From positions 10,313,001 through 10,377,000 of the forward strand of contig JANTQA010000036.1 in assembly GCA_027625915.1 (NCBI GenBank): 64,000 bases of DNA, read 5' to 3'. The stretch comes from Anaeramoeba flamelloides (lineage: Eukaryota; Metamonada; Anaeramoebidae). Of the stretch, positions 45,301-57,530 are shown in pieces. Both the position numbers and the translations under genes were made by a program. The notes beneath the pieces were generated by a model, which made no database searches, had not been told where the DNA came from, and saw only the letters and a program-made list of their open reading frames with translations. Position 1 is the stretch's first letter, and every line of letters begins with the position of its first letter.

Positions 45301-47523
45301 GAATTACCGATTTATGCCCAATTAATGACTATCTGAATTCAATGGTTAGTGTTGATTAGTTTCATGATACACAACATATTTATCGACTTAAAAGAATTCA
45401 GATTCAAGAGATCTTGCTAAAATTTAAAATTTGGGTTTTTTTTTTTCATAATTTTGTAATTTGGGAAAAACTATTTCTCTTCAATACAAATTCGAAATTT
45501 ACCTTTAAAAGGTTCGAAAATCAAAATCTACTCTAATTTTGTGACTTCCCATTTCATTTTAAAATATAAAAGACTTTATGTAAAAAAAAATAAATCAACT
45601 TAGGATTAACTGGAAAGTAAGTGAACAAAGGAGTAAAAAAAACAATTTTAAATTTTGGTTTTTTTTTATTTGAAGAATTTAGAAAGGTATTTGGATCAAG
45701 AAATGTTATCTTAAAAAACGTAAAAAGTGTAATATTTTGACTTTCTTTTTAATTCACTAAAATTTAAATCATTTTTGTTGACTCTTCTATTGTATTTCAA
45801 CCCCCAGAAGAATATAAAATTAGTATAATCCTTAAGCATTTTTTCAAATTTTTTATTCTTCATTGAACTTTTGTTAATAGAAAACTTATCTTGTTTTTTT
45901 TATTCTACACAAAGACCAAGAAAACCATTTTGAAATGAATTAATAATCAACAATATGCTTAATGTGTTTAATTATCATGTTTCCCTTTAATTATTTACAA
46001 ATAACAAATGATTTATAAAGACCTTTTTCACAAATAAAATTATTACAAAAAAAAATTTTTTAATTAATGACAAACGATCAAAAGATATTTAAAAGATGCA
46101 TTTTTTTTTTTGAGTTGTGATTGTGCAACAAATAAATTATAATTTTTTTTTTTTTTTCGTTTGAATCAATTTTTCATTTCAATTGTGTTTCTTTACTAAA
46201 CCATTTTTTTCCTTCTTTAATTCCACCTTTCATTAAATATTTTTGTTTTTTATAAAAAAAAAAAAAACAATATTATTGAATAACAATTTCATTAATTCAC
46301 CAAACTGAATAGCCGAAAGCTCAGAGAATATTGAACAAGATAAAAAGATGGATACCGATACAACAAACGCCAAAGTATTCAGAGCCTTTTTTTATATAAT
46401 GTTTGCTGTCATTGTACTCTCCTTGATTGCATTAATTTTCCTTCGAAAAAGAATCCTATTAGCGATTGTAATCATTAAGGAAGCATCTAAGGCTGTATCT
46501 GATATTCCCATGGTAGTTTTTTTCCCATTAATTACATTTGGAATGCTACTTATTCTTTACCTTTGGTGGGTACCTGTTGCTATGTTTCTTATGAGCTCAG
46601 GAAAGCCAAGGCTTGTCACCGAAGTCCCATCAACAGGGGAGCCATATTATAAATTAGACTACAAAAACGAAGCAAGCATAAATTATTTGGGAATCTATCA
46701 TCTCATCGGTTTACTCTGGACAAACGCCTTCATTGTTGCCTTAACCCAGGGAACCGTTGCTGGCGCAATTGCCTCTTGGTATTGGATTAGAGACAAAAAT
46801 AACATTCCAGGAAGCCCAGTGAAGGAATCATTCCTTAGAAACTGTAAGTATCATCTGGGATCGTATGCCTTTGGATCCTTCATCATTGCGATTATCCAAT
46901 TACTTCGTATCATCTTGGAATACACCGAACGCCAAATGAAGAAGGCAAGCGGTGAAAATAAATTTGTTAAATATATGTTTTATTGCATGAGATGCTGCTT
47001 GAAATGCTTGGAATCAACAATGAAATTTATAAACAGAAATGCCTACATTATGATCGCTGTTTATGGCCAATCATTTTGCCAATCAACGAAACGTGCTTTC
47101 CATTTGATTAGTAGAAACATTTTCAGAATCATTGCCATCAATACCGTGGGTGACTTCCTATTGTTCCTAGGCAAACTAAGTATCTCCATAATAACAGGAA
47201 TAATTGCAATGGCTTTATGTAAGGCAAACGATAATATGAGCCTCTATGTAATACCATCACTTCTATCCACAGTCTTAGCTTACTTGGTCGCGTCAGCGTT
47301 CATGGCTGTTTTTGAAATGGCAATCGATACAATTTTGCTCAGTTTCTGTGAAGATTGCGAAAGACACGATGGATCAACCGTTGAAAAGGAACCTTACGCC
47401 TCAGAAGAATTACAAAAATTTATGAATAATATACAAGATGATGATAATAAAAAGAATAATAACAAACCAAACGAAACAGATGATCCACTTGACCCCCAAT
47501 TTACAGATTCTGAGTCGAACTAA
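42374..47523 (+). CDS. Choline transporter-like protein (SLC44/CTL), four exons
   Basis: Exons 42374-42600, 42812-43089, 43308-43586 and 46313-47523; introns of 211, 218 and 2726 bp. Phases agree and yield 664 codons, normal for CTL proteins (about 650-710). Exon 1 has TM1 (about 49-70) ending STGTPKR; exon 2 continues LYYPTDYRGNVCG and a Cys-rich extracellular loop; exon 3 starts VLRRCLPTE and holds two TM helices; exon 4 carries the conserved C-terminal domain with LRKRILLAIVIIKEASKAV, GTVAGAIASWYW, INTVGDF and the terminal FCEDCERHDGS. The protein should move choline or related substrates across plasma or organelle membranes. The last intron holds a TTAA element with a nested MITE. Exon 4 alone has an in-frame ATG at 46348 and could be mistaken for a gene. 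An acceptor 12 nt further on is also in phase. Confidence 0.92.
43851..45286. mobile_element. TTAA-flanked element, copy 2, interrupted by a MITE
   Basis: Begins TTAAGGGAATAGTAACTC and ends TTTTATAGTCCC-ATAA. It follows 858-2100 block for block in the same orientation, apart from a 196-bp insertion at 43972-44167. The right flank has lost the exact TTAA. It resides in the last SLC44 intron. Confidence 0.75.
43974..44165. mobile_element. 193-bp TA-flanked MITE, copy 2, nested
   Basis: Ends CAGTCAGTTCCACTTTTAAG and CTTAAAAGTTGAACTGACTG with TA on each side. It is the same family as 36892-37085. The pre-insertion sequence is preserved in the paralogous element at 957-979 (CAACTTTATAGAAATGGGTT). 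Confidence 0.9.
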
Positions 47524-48503
47524 GAGTTTTAATATTCATTTTTAATAATTTTTTAAAGTTTTTACTATTATTTTTTTGATATTTTTTTTTTTTTTTTATA
47601 TTTGATTTTCTATATCTATATCTTATTCACTTTATTATTTTTCTTATTTTCTTTTTTTTTTTTTTATTTTTTAATAAAATCAGAAAAGAAACCAATTTTT
47701 TTGTTTGTTATAAGAACCAAAATGTCGAAAATTGAAAAAAAAATATTAGATTTCATTACTATTTAATTATATCTATTTGTGGTTTGAAAATGAAAATCTT
47801 GAGAGAATTACATAAGATATTGCCCAGCTCTTGGTATCTCAATAATATTATGTATTAGATGATATCTGCATTAGGGAATTTCTCAAAAATATAATTTATT
47901 CCTCAAAATTACCATTTTTTTTTGAGATTATTATTTTTCTAAAAAGTAGTTTCTGAACCCCAACAATCCTTTTTCAAAATAAATTATTTAGATATTCTTT
48001 TCAAAATATATATTAAGTATATTTAAACCTAATCCCTTATTGATTAATAAAAAAAATTAAAGAATAAAATATAAATTTTTTTGAAAAAAAAAATAATTTA
48101 AAATAGTTCTGTAGAACCTTTAATATGTGGATGTAATTATTTTTCTATAACTCTTCTTGTTTTTTTTATATATTTAAATGATATTTTTCTCATTATTCAT
48201 TTGGAAATTAGTAGGGGGTTCATTTCAATGATATTTCATTAAAATAGAAAAAAAAGTAATTTTTTATTACGATTTATTAAAAATAATATCTTTGGTAACC
48301 CATAGAGACTTAAAACGATAATTATTAAAAATATATTTTCTGAAATATTAAAAAATATTTTTATTTTTTTACTTCCAAAAATATATTTTTAATGATGATC
48401 TTAGGGTTAAGTTAAGGATATGAATAGTGAAAAAATACCGAAAATATTTGTAAATAAAAAATATCTCTTACTTCAAGTACATCCTAAATCATAAATCTTA
48501 CTG
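47524..48503. other. Noncoding spacer
   Basis: AT-rich spacer after the SLC44 gene, containing its 3' UTR. Nothing else recognised. Confidence 0.45.
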
Positions 48504-48875
48504 CACAAGTGTAAATAAGGAATGTTGTAAAAAATAGATTTTTAACAATTTTAGAGATAAATAAAGAGTTCCGTTGATTTATCCAAATTTTGGTAATAGT
48601 AAACAAAATACCCGTTTTGATTTTTGATCTCAAAAGGTTTTTCAATATAAAATTATTTGGCAAATACCAACACTTTGTCAGAAAAATGTTTTTTTTTAAA
48701 TTCGAAAGATTGTTGTTTGCCAAACGATTTTTTGATTAAAATTGTTCTTAATCTATCAAGATAATCAGATATTATATTTACTATTACCAAAATTTGGATA
48801 AATGAATGGAAATATTAATTTATATCTAAAATTATAAAAACTCTATTTTTTACAACATTAATATTTACTCTTGTG
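48504..48875. repeat. Long-TIR MITE, copy 2
   Basis: Begins CACAAGTGTAAATAAGGAATG and ends ACAACATTAATATTTACTCTTGTG, with ~100-bp inverted arms homologous to those of 11384-11748 (GATTTATCCAAATTTTGGTA and its inverse). The open frame 48484-48723 is inside it and not a gene. Confidence 0.8.
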
Positions 48876-51498
48876 TGTTTAAACGATATATATATATTTA
48901 ATTAAATTTTTTATTAAAGGAAAAAAAACTTTTAATTTTCCTAAATCTTGAAATTGTTTGGTTGACTCTTCCATACTCTTAGTAATTCTTTTTTTCAAAA
49001 GTAAATTGGTCATAATAACGATCAAATATTGACAATGTGATCAAAAAGAATATTTACAATATACATTAATAATGTACAATATAAAAATTTACTGTGATAG
49101 GAAAATTTTTGTAAAGTATCTTTATTAGAAATTTGAAAAAAAAAATATAAAAAGACTTTAAAGAATTTTTAAAATTAAAATTCCAAAGAAGATAATTGTT
49201 AGATTAGATTTTCACATATTCAACAGTGATTTTTATTTTTGAACTTTTAAAGTGAGTTTTTTAAACTTAAATATCTCTTTTTTTATATTTTGTTCTAAAA
49301 AAAAGTAAAAAGGAAAAAATATTCAATTATATTTTTAGAAAATTACTTGAATACAAAATAAAAATTTACATAAAATAGAAATAATATGTATTGTTTAATA
49401 ATGATAGCAAACACAAAAAATATTAAAAGATTGTTTTCAATTATTTTAGATTTTTTCAAGATTTTCAAATAGTTTCTTTTTTTTTTTGAGAATGAGGGTA
49501 TTTTATAATTTCCAGTCCTTTTGCTTACAGAAGGGTGATCATTAAAAATAGATTTTTGGAAGAAAAAAATATATTTTTTAATCTTTTAGAAAAATATCTA
49601 ATTTTTATCAAAATATTTAAAAGAATTTTTTTAATATTAGTTTTGAATAGTTTTTAGATATGTTTATAATCAGTATATCAACTATTAACCAAGACAAAAT
49701 TAGAATTAAAAATTATTTTTCCCATTTTTATTTGTTTTTATCTTGTAATTTCGTATTTTTTTTCTTATATAACATGATTTTTTCAGTTCTGATCACTTAA
49801 ATTTTTCATCTTTTTCATCATCTTATTGAAAAACTAAATAATGGTAATTGGATCAAAGAATTACCAATTAAAAATAAGTTCAACCTGTTTTTTTTTGAAT
49901 ATTATCTGATTATGTTGGTAAGGGAATTAACCCAAACAAATTATCTTGATTATTTTTTTTTATAGATTTTGGGATTTTAAAATTGAACTTCAAAAAGTCT
50001 TGAACTTCATCAATTATCATATATCAGTTTAAAATTCAACTTTCCACTCTTAAAATTGAAAATTGAGAATTTTAACAGTTTTCCTAATAGTAAATTAATT
50101 ATATGAGAATTTAAAAGTATAGAAAATATTATTTTAAACACCATTGTCAAGAAATTTTGTGCAAAAAAAATCACTTTTGAAAGTAGAAAAAAAAAGACAA
50201 AAAATGCAATAATCCTTTTAATTGAGTTCTAAATTGGCAAAATTTATTTTTTAAATAAAATTTAGCATTTTAATATTTTCTGTATATTTTTACTTTTTAT
50301 ATTTTATCTGTTTATGTGCGAAAAACATATTTTATTTTTTAAAAAAGTTTCCCTTTTTGATTTATTAAATATCAATTCTTTTTAATAATCAGCCTTTGAG
50401 AAATAAATAAGAAATTGATTGAATAATACACCTTAGATAATAGTTGATATGCCCTGCTAAGTAACTCAAAACAAATCAATATTAGATATTGAAAAATATC
50501 GAAATATCAAATCCTTTGGGAATATTAAAAAGCAAAACAACAACACCCACATATTATCTTTAATTGGAGAAATAGCAATATTCCAATAGAAATCAATATT
50601 ATTTTTAAAGAATCATTCTCGCATTTTTTGGCAACCTTAGAATAACATCATTTTTTCCAAGTGAATATGGGCCTTGTAAATAAAATTAAAATTACTAAAT
50701 AATAATGTTTCAAAAAAATAAGCTCAAAAAAGTAATAGATTATAGACTACATATCTAGGTTAAAACAGCGAAAATTGTGTATAAAAACACTATTAAAAGA
50801 GTTCTATAAACCTAATTGAATTTACATTATGAACATTTCTTTGACAAAAAAAATGGTAAATTGTTACAATTTTACAACAATTTTCATAGTTTAACCTTTT
50901 TAAGATCCAAACAAAATTTTGATTGTATAAATTCTGCAATTTAAATTCAAAATTATGAACACAAAAATGTGCAATGACTATTTCTAAATATTTTTTACAG
51001 TTGTTTTCGGAAGATCGAACTGTAGTTTAAATTTGAACTTGTACTTGTAAATCACTTGAAATCATTTTTAAAAAATTTCATTCAAAATCGATCTTTAATT
51101 AATATTTTTTTAGTGTTTTGTTTTTTAAAATTTGAAATTAATAAATTTTTTATCAAATTTCATCATAATTAATATTCCTTTTGAGAAGTGAAAGTAAAAT
51201 AACACAACACTTCACAAAGTTCAAAAGATGGTAATTAAAGCACTATTAAAATAAATTTTCAAATGAAAAAAATTATATTCTGGGATAAGTAAGGAACTTT
51301 AAATTATAAGTTCTGAGGAGCGAAACTTAAATCTTTTAATAGTTTGAATTGGTACCGATAATTATGATATGTATACTATTATTTTCCAATTAATTAATCA
51401 AATTTTTATTTCACATTCTTGAATATTTTGATTATTATAGTTGAAACGGTACAACATTTTTTTGAAAATCAATCACAATGAAATTTTTTACTATTAAA
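48876..51498. other. Noncoding spacer with repeat V copy 3
   Basis: AT-rich. At 50440-50660 the reverse complement of repeat V occurs (CAATATTCCAATAGAAATCAATATT, CTAAGTAACTCAAAACA). The rest shows no coding frame and no other shared repeat. Confidence 0.45.
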
Positions 51499-51747
51499 TT
51501 AAAACACTAGTCCCTCTATAAAAGCAAAAAATGGTCAATTTTTGTTGTCATTTTTTTTTGAAATTAACCTTTTTTGGGATATCTATAAGTTAAAGTTTTG
51601 AACCACGTATTTGGCTAGGTTTGAATAGTAATCATTTTTATATTTCAGATAACCTCTTGTTAATGTGTTTTTTGAGGAAAGGAAGATTGTAAAAAAAGAT
51701 AAAAAAAAATGAAATTTTTTGCTTTTATCCAGGGTCTAGGGCTTTAA
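51499..51747. mobile_element. Foldback element with TTAA flanks
   Basis: The left arm ACTAGTCCCTCTATAAAAG then CAAAAAAT pairs with the right arm ATTTTTTGCTTTTATCC then AGGGTCTAGGG, with TTAA at 51499-51502 and 51744-51747. At 249 bp it looks like a small member of the GGGACTAG group. Confidence 0.6.
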
Positions 51748-52263
51748 ACTTTTCATAAATCTTGATAAAAATGAAACACCTCTAAAATTAATCATCCTTA
51801 AATATTCAAAAATGTAGTAAAAAATTAAAGTGAATTTAAATTAAGCACATGGTTGGCTCAAATAATTAACGAGAAAATAAAAGAAACAATCTAATAATAT
51901 TCACTTCGTATTTTCAGGTCTTGAGTTGGTGTTAAATTTGAAAACAGAATATTTTTTTCGTTTTTAAACGAACCCAAATTGATGAAGTTTTTTATCAAAT
52001 CAAAATATAGAACTATATTTCCCAGGGTAGTGTGTTTCGTCAATTAGATTTTGACAAAGTTCATAAAGTCTTTATATTTTTTTTTATAAAGTCAATTTAT
52101 CCTCATTATAGTTGCTATTATTTAGGGTTATTATTAGAAATTAAATATTAGTCTCAATTTTTTCTCGTTTCAATAGATCAAAAAGTGATTAAACATGTTT
52201 TTCATTTTTTTCTTTTTTGCGTTTACTGAAGAGTAATCTCTTTATTAATTTCTACAAATTCAA

Positions 52264-52958
52264 ATGGCTTTATCGAGCACAAAAAAATTAATTATCTTGG
52301 CAGGTATTTTAGCTGTTGGTGTTTTTCTGAACATTATTGCTTGCTCTGTTTATGATAATGCGCTACCATTAGTTGCAATTGTTTTTTATCTTCTGGCTCC
52401 TTTATCAATGATGTTTTGCAAGTAATGATTTTCATTCCTGAACACAATTAACCGCTTGATCTTAAAATATATGATTTTAGCGTTTTTTCTTGTCTACAAT
52501 TGCTTAACCCACTTTCTTTTTTATTCTTCTTCCGATCTCTTTTTACATGATTTTTTTTCTTTTTTAAAACTTACAAACTTTTTGGTTTTGTCGATAAAAA
52601 CAAACAACTCTAAAGAGGTCAAGCTACAGATTTTACAAGTGCACCTGGATTGTATGTTTTTTTTTTTTTTCTTTGGATTTCAATCTTTTCATTTTTTTTT
52701 TAATTTATTTTATTTTTTTCTTCTTTCTTTTTTAACCTCTTCAAAAGCGGATCTGCTGAACTTTCAAATTTCTTTACTGGTATCTTTTTAATGTCAGGAC
52801 TATTCTTTCCAATTGTTCTTGTACATGTTGGAGTTATCGAAGGTGCTGCTTGTGCCTTAACACTTATTGGAGGAGTGGTTGTTATAGTGGCATGTATATT
52901 TGTACAACGTGTTTTCTCTCCACCTGATGATCTTGACACAAATTATACAGAATTTTAA
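52264..52958 (+). CDS. Vps55/LEPROT family endosomal membrane protein, three exons
   Basis: Exons 52264-52421, 52616-52651 (36 nt) and 52748-52958; introns of 194 and 96 bp (AA|GTAATG ... CTCTAAAG|A; ATT|GTATGT ... CAAAAG|C). Phases join (2, 2) and give 134 residues, against about 131-140 for yeast Vps55 and human LEPROT. Four TM helices: about 9-27, 33-51, 70-88 and 96-115. Motifs: ILAGILAVGVFLNIIACS, LLAPLSMMFC, ELSNFFTGIFLMSG, and the acidic C-terminus PPDDLDTNYTEF. The family works with Vps68 in late-endosome-to-vacuole sorting and, in animals, in receptor trafficking. The small exon codes the loop between TM2 and TM3. No single long open frame marks the gene, so it is easily missed. Confidence 0.93.
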
Positions 52959-55900
52959 AGTGCAAAATAATCCTTTCAAACGAAAATTCATCAACAAAAT
53001 TCAAATTCTCCCAAAAAAATTCATTTCAAACAAAAAATTTCAAAAATTAATTAAAATTCAAAAACTAATCTATTTTTGATTGAAGAAACCTTTTATTTAT
53101 GCAAATTTGGCTTTGGGGAATATTAAGATCTTATTTGTTTATTTTAGAATTTGTTAATAATACTGATTTTGGTTATTGAATAACAAAACATTTTATTTTA
53201 TCTTATCTTTCAATTAATTAGCAAAGCAAATTAACTTTTTTTTTTAAACAAAATAGATCCAAAAAATATCAATACGTTTTGTTTTATTTTTTTCTGTTTA
53301 TTAAACAAGTGATTTTAAAAAAAGTGTAAAAGAAAAGTTTTCAATAGAGTACTGGAAATAGCTCTATTGAAGTTTGTTGGCTTTTATAAAGATCATTTTG
53401 AAAACTTTTTTGGAACACTTTATTAAAATGGCACCTTTTTATAGAATTACCGAATTTTAAATGGGAAAAAATCTTTGTATTTTTACAAAAACAAATATTA
53501 TTTTAAAGACAAACCAAATTTGACGTTTAGTTGATGTACTTTTTATGCTTAACCTCAGATTTATTGAACATAAAACATGCCAATTCAATAATGAGTAAAC
53601 GAAAAATCAAATTTAAAACTACACCACTCTGTATAATAACACATTTAACGAACATTGTAACATATGTAGGTGGCAGTCACTTTAAAATTTTACCATTCCT
53701 GGGCTATCTTAAATGTGATTTGAACAGTAAAAATTAATAACTTTACATTTCGGAATATTTTCTAATTGTAGTTTTGTTTGAGAAAAAACTTTACTAACTG
53801 CCTGAATTTAAATTGAGAGAATATTGGATATCCATTTATTATTAGTCCCCGTCTATTTAATTGATAGCCTTTGAATGAAAGTCAAAATATGAACTCTGTT
53901 TTAATACCAAAAATTCTTCTTTTTTGAGATCAAATTAAGGCAAATATAAAATTATTTTCAAGGTCTATTTTGATTCTTTTTCAAAAAAAAAAAAAAAATA
54001 ATTCTTTTTTTTGATTCCAGGGAATCAAATAATTCTTTTTTTATTTCAATGATTAAGTTTTAACTTATTTCTTGTTCAAATTCAGTTTTTACTTGAGTCG
54101 CTTCTATCTTAAAATTTAATAATTAATCATTGTTTTTTTATTTTGTTAGGAATTTATTTTTATCTCAAAAAAAAATAAATATTGAGTGTTTTTCTTTCAA
54201 TTTTTGTTTTCATCTTTTCTTCAATCCTATTTTCTTTATATTTATCCATGATAAGAAAATTATTTTCCTTTGATACAGAATTGTAAGAATCTTATCTTTT
54301 TTAATTGAGTTTTGGTACCAAATAAAAAAATATTTCTTGATTCTATGGAATCAGAATAGAATAATTGTTTTTTTTTTTTTTTTTTGCTAAATTATCCATA
54401 ACAGGAACTTTAATAGGAATCAAAATGTTGATAGAAACAGATTCTATTGATATTAATTTTAATCTTATGATTCCAATTTTTTAATTTTTGAGATTCTGAA
54501 AATTCCAAAATCTGGAATCATTTTTGTTACTCTGGTATTTTCTTGTAGCATTCGGCAGACTATTAATCAATTTTATAAATTTTCTTGACATAAATAAGAA
54601 ATTTGGTACAAATAACCTAGAATACATTACAAAAATTGTGACTAACCTGGAATAATAAATCCAAAAAATTATTATTTAATATTAAAGAACAACCTATTGT
54701 TAAAATTTATTATTATTTTATTTTTTATTTATTTACTTACCATATATTAAAAGCCATATTATGAAAAAATTAAAAAAAAAAAACTTAAAAAAAAAGTTTC
54801 AAAATTTTTGAAAAGAGTATTAATGATATTTTTTATGGACTTAAGTGAAAAAACGTTAACAAGAAGATTTTTCTGAATAAATTTGACTGACATTTACAAT
54901 ACATTACATAATGCCATTTTTCTTCACATTTTTAATATTTTCAGGATCTTTTTTTCTTAAATTACTTCTAAAAAAAGAAAAAGGAAAGCAAAAAAAATAA
55001 CAAAATTGGAAAAAATCCTTTTGATTTAAAAATTGAAAATTTATTTTGAAAAGAATGTGTGATAAAATCGGAAAAAAATACTTACAAAAACAGTATAAAT
55101 ATATTCAATATTTTTTTAAAAAAAAAAATGGATTAGAAGGTTCTTTATATGTTAGTATTGAGTTTTAATACATTTCTAGAAAGATGTTAGTTTTTTTATT
55201 ACAGAAAAAACTTTTCATAAAAGGAAAAAAAAAATAAAAAAGTCTTCAATTTCACATTTAACAAGATCCACATCTTTAACATTTCTCAAATGAAAAAATA
55301 TGATTTTCAATATTCAACTTATAATTAATTATACTACAATTAAGATATTAATTAAAAATAAAAAAAAATCCAAGCATATTACAATTTGAATAACTTAAAC
55401 ATCCAAAAACATAATTTTTTTATCTATTTATGTTATTTTTTCAATATCCTGTATATTTGAAAAAAAAATATATTCATTAAAAATACTTCCTCTCTATAAT
55501 TTATCAAATACAATTTATTTTTTTAAATTCTGCATCTAAACTTTATAAGTTCATCGATATTATTGATAATTTTCTGAAAAACACCTTTTTTTAGTGATAA
55601 TTGTTTTTTCATATTAAAGACCTTTTTTTTTGTAGAAAAGAAGATTTTCCACATATAATTTTTTTTTTCATGGATAAATAATATCTAATAGTAAGGTTTG
55701 TTGATAAATATGAAACGGAGTAAACGATCTTTACCATTTAGACGGTTGAATTAAAAAAAATGGGCTGTGAAATAACCCCACCTCTCCAAAAAAAAAAAAA
55801 ATCAAAATAGAAATTTTAGTTCATTTCAAGTTTATAAAAAATACCAAATAAAGAAAATAAAAAATCAGCAAAAATATAGAAAATATGGAACAAAAAATCA

Positions 55901-57530
55901 ACCAAGAAAAAAAAAGTTGGAATCCAGAATATAATAGTTTTTTTAAAAGACACTTTATTACCTTTAGAAGTAAAATCACTAAGAAAAAAGAAACGTTATT
56001 ATTTTGTCAAAGTAATTATTTAACAACATGTAGCCAATTAGTATTGAATATATCTATGATAAATATTTAAGAAGAATAATAATAATAAAAAAAAAACAAA
56101 TTTTTCAAACAGTAATTTTAAATTTGTGATTTTAGAGTTATATTCTTGGTATTGGTAAAGATTTAAAAATCAAATAATATCTTTTACAATTTATGACACT
56201 TTTCAGAAATATTCAATCGACAACCGACAAATAAATAATTACTAAGAAGTTATTAGTATATATATATTTACAAATTAGAAAAAAATAAACAAAAAGTTTT
56301 ATACTTTTATTAAATCTGCTGAGATTAATTCAAAACACCTTTTTATAATTGAAATTGTATAACAAATCTCCCTTATTTATAGAGAAACAAATTTCAACTA
56401 AAAATTAATTTTTTGCAAAAAACTAGAAAAATAGAGTTAAGATATTTATGGCTGTGTATTGAAAACATTTTTAATAAATTAAAATACTGATAGAATAATA
56501 AAGTTAACAAAATTAGTTGAGAAAAAACTATGAAAATTATAATTATTTTCTCCAAATTATTATTTTTTGGTAATTAAAGAAACAATTAATTTTTTAATTG
56601 ATTAAACATTTTAGTAAATTTTTCTTCAAAATTTTATTTTTATTTAAATGGGGATAATTCCTGAAAATAATATTTTATTATTAAATTGAAATTTTGACAA
56701 ATTTATTGCCAGTTCCAAATTTACTTTGAACCAAACAAATCAAAATTATTTTGTTGTATTTTTAATAAATTAAATTCTTTTTTTCTGAGGTTTGAATATT
56801 CAATTTTTCTATTAAAAAATTGAAATATATTTTTTTAGTATCGAAAAAATTCCTAGATCTGAACATAATCACGGATAACAGTTTTTATTTGGCAATATCA
56901 GAAAAATTATTGTGTACTTTATTATTCAAATCTTTTTTTTTTTCAGGAAAAAAACTTTTTAAATTATCACTCTACACTTCTTATAATTTTGAGTAATGAA
57001 ATTGTACTGTTCAAAACGATATTTAGTCAATCAAAAAACAAGAATAAAAAGTATGATTTTCCAAACCAATTTGGAAACCTCGATAAAACTCTATTTTTTT
57101 TCAAAATAAGTAGATCTACTTACTGTAATCAAAAAATTAATAGAGTATGCTATAGACACCTCACTTTAATTAAATTTAGGTGGCTTTATTATTGGCTTCA
57201 TATATAATTTGTTTAGATATAAAAAGGTTTTGAGTTTCTTTTCCCCTTGTATTGATAAATAACATTCATATCAGGAATTATTTGAGTGTCAGTTATTGCT
57301 TTCAATTCATAAAATTTACAAATCTTCTTTTTTTGATTTTAAATTGATACAATCTATAAAAATGCTAAGAAAATAACTTTGCCACATATTAAAAATCAAT
57401 AAACAGATTATCACCTTAAAAAGATTTATTTTTTTTAATTCATCTTTTTTTTTTCAAAACAAAATAACAAATAGAGGTGTTTTTTGTCTTTTATTTTTCA
57501 ATCTAAAATATAGTGTATATAAAAAGAGAG
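52959..57530. other. Noncoding spacer
   Basis: 4.5 kb of AT-rich DNA. The few short open frames (for example 53531-53737, 55885-56070, 56989-57207) show no domain, no conserved partner elsewhere in the window and no clear intron structure. A TATATAAAAAG box at 57515-57525 lies just ahead of the next start codon and may belong to its promoter. Confidence 0.45.

Larger units (their letters stand above)
43587..46312 (+). other. 2.7-kb repeat-bearing intron of the SLC44 gene
   Basis: Donor AAG|GTTTGA, acceptor CTGAATAG|CC. It joins TWYFWHQ to AESSENIEQDKKM, exactly where CTL family members have a short cytoplasmic linker between transmembrane segments, so no coding sequence appears to be missing. 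It contains the TTAA element 43851-45286; 45287-46312 shows nothing further. Confidence 0.8.

Noticed and set aside
46348-47523. Separate gene starting at the ATG 46348
   Set aside because: It would encode only the C-terminal half of an SLC44 protein. The upstream exons supply exactly the missing half in phase.
53531-53737. 68-codon frame MMYFLCLTSDLLN...
   Set aside because: No domain, no flanking exons, ordinary AT-rich composition.
57513-57530. Upstream extension of the LRR gene to a GTG
   Set aside because: Not an ATG; the first ATG at 57531 sits just behind a TATATAAAAAG box and is the simpler start.
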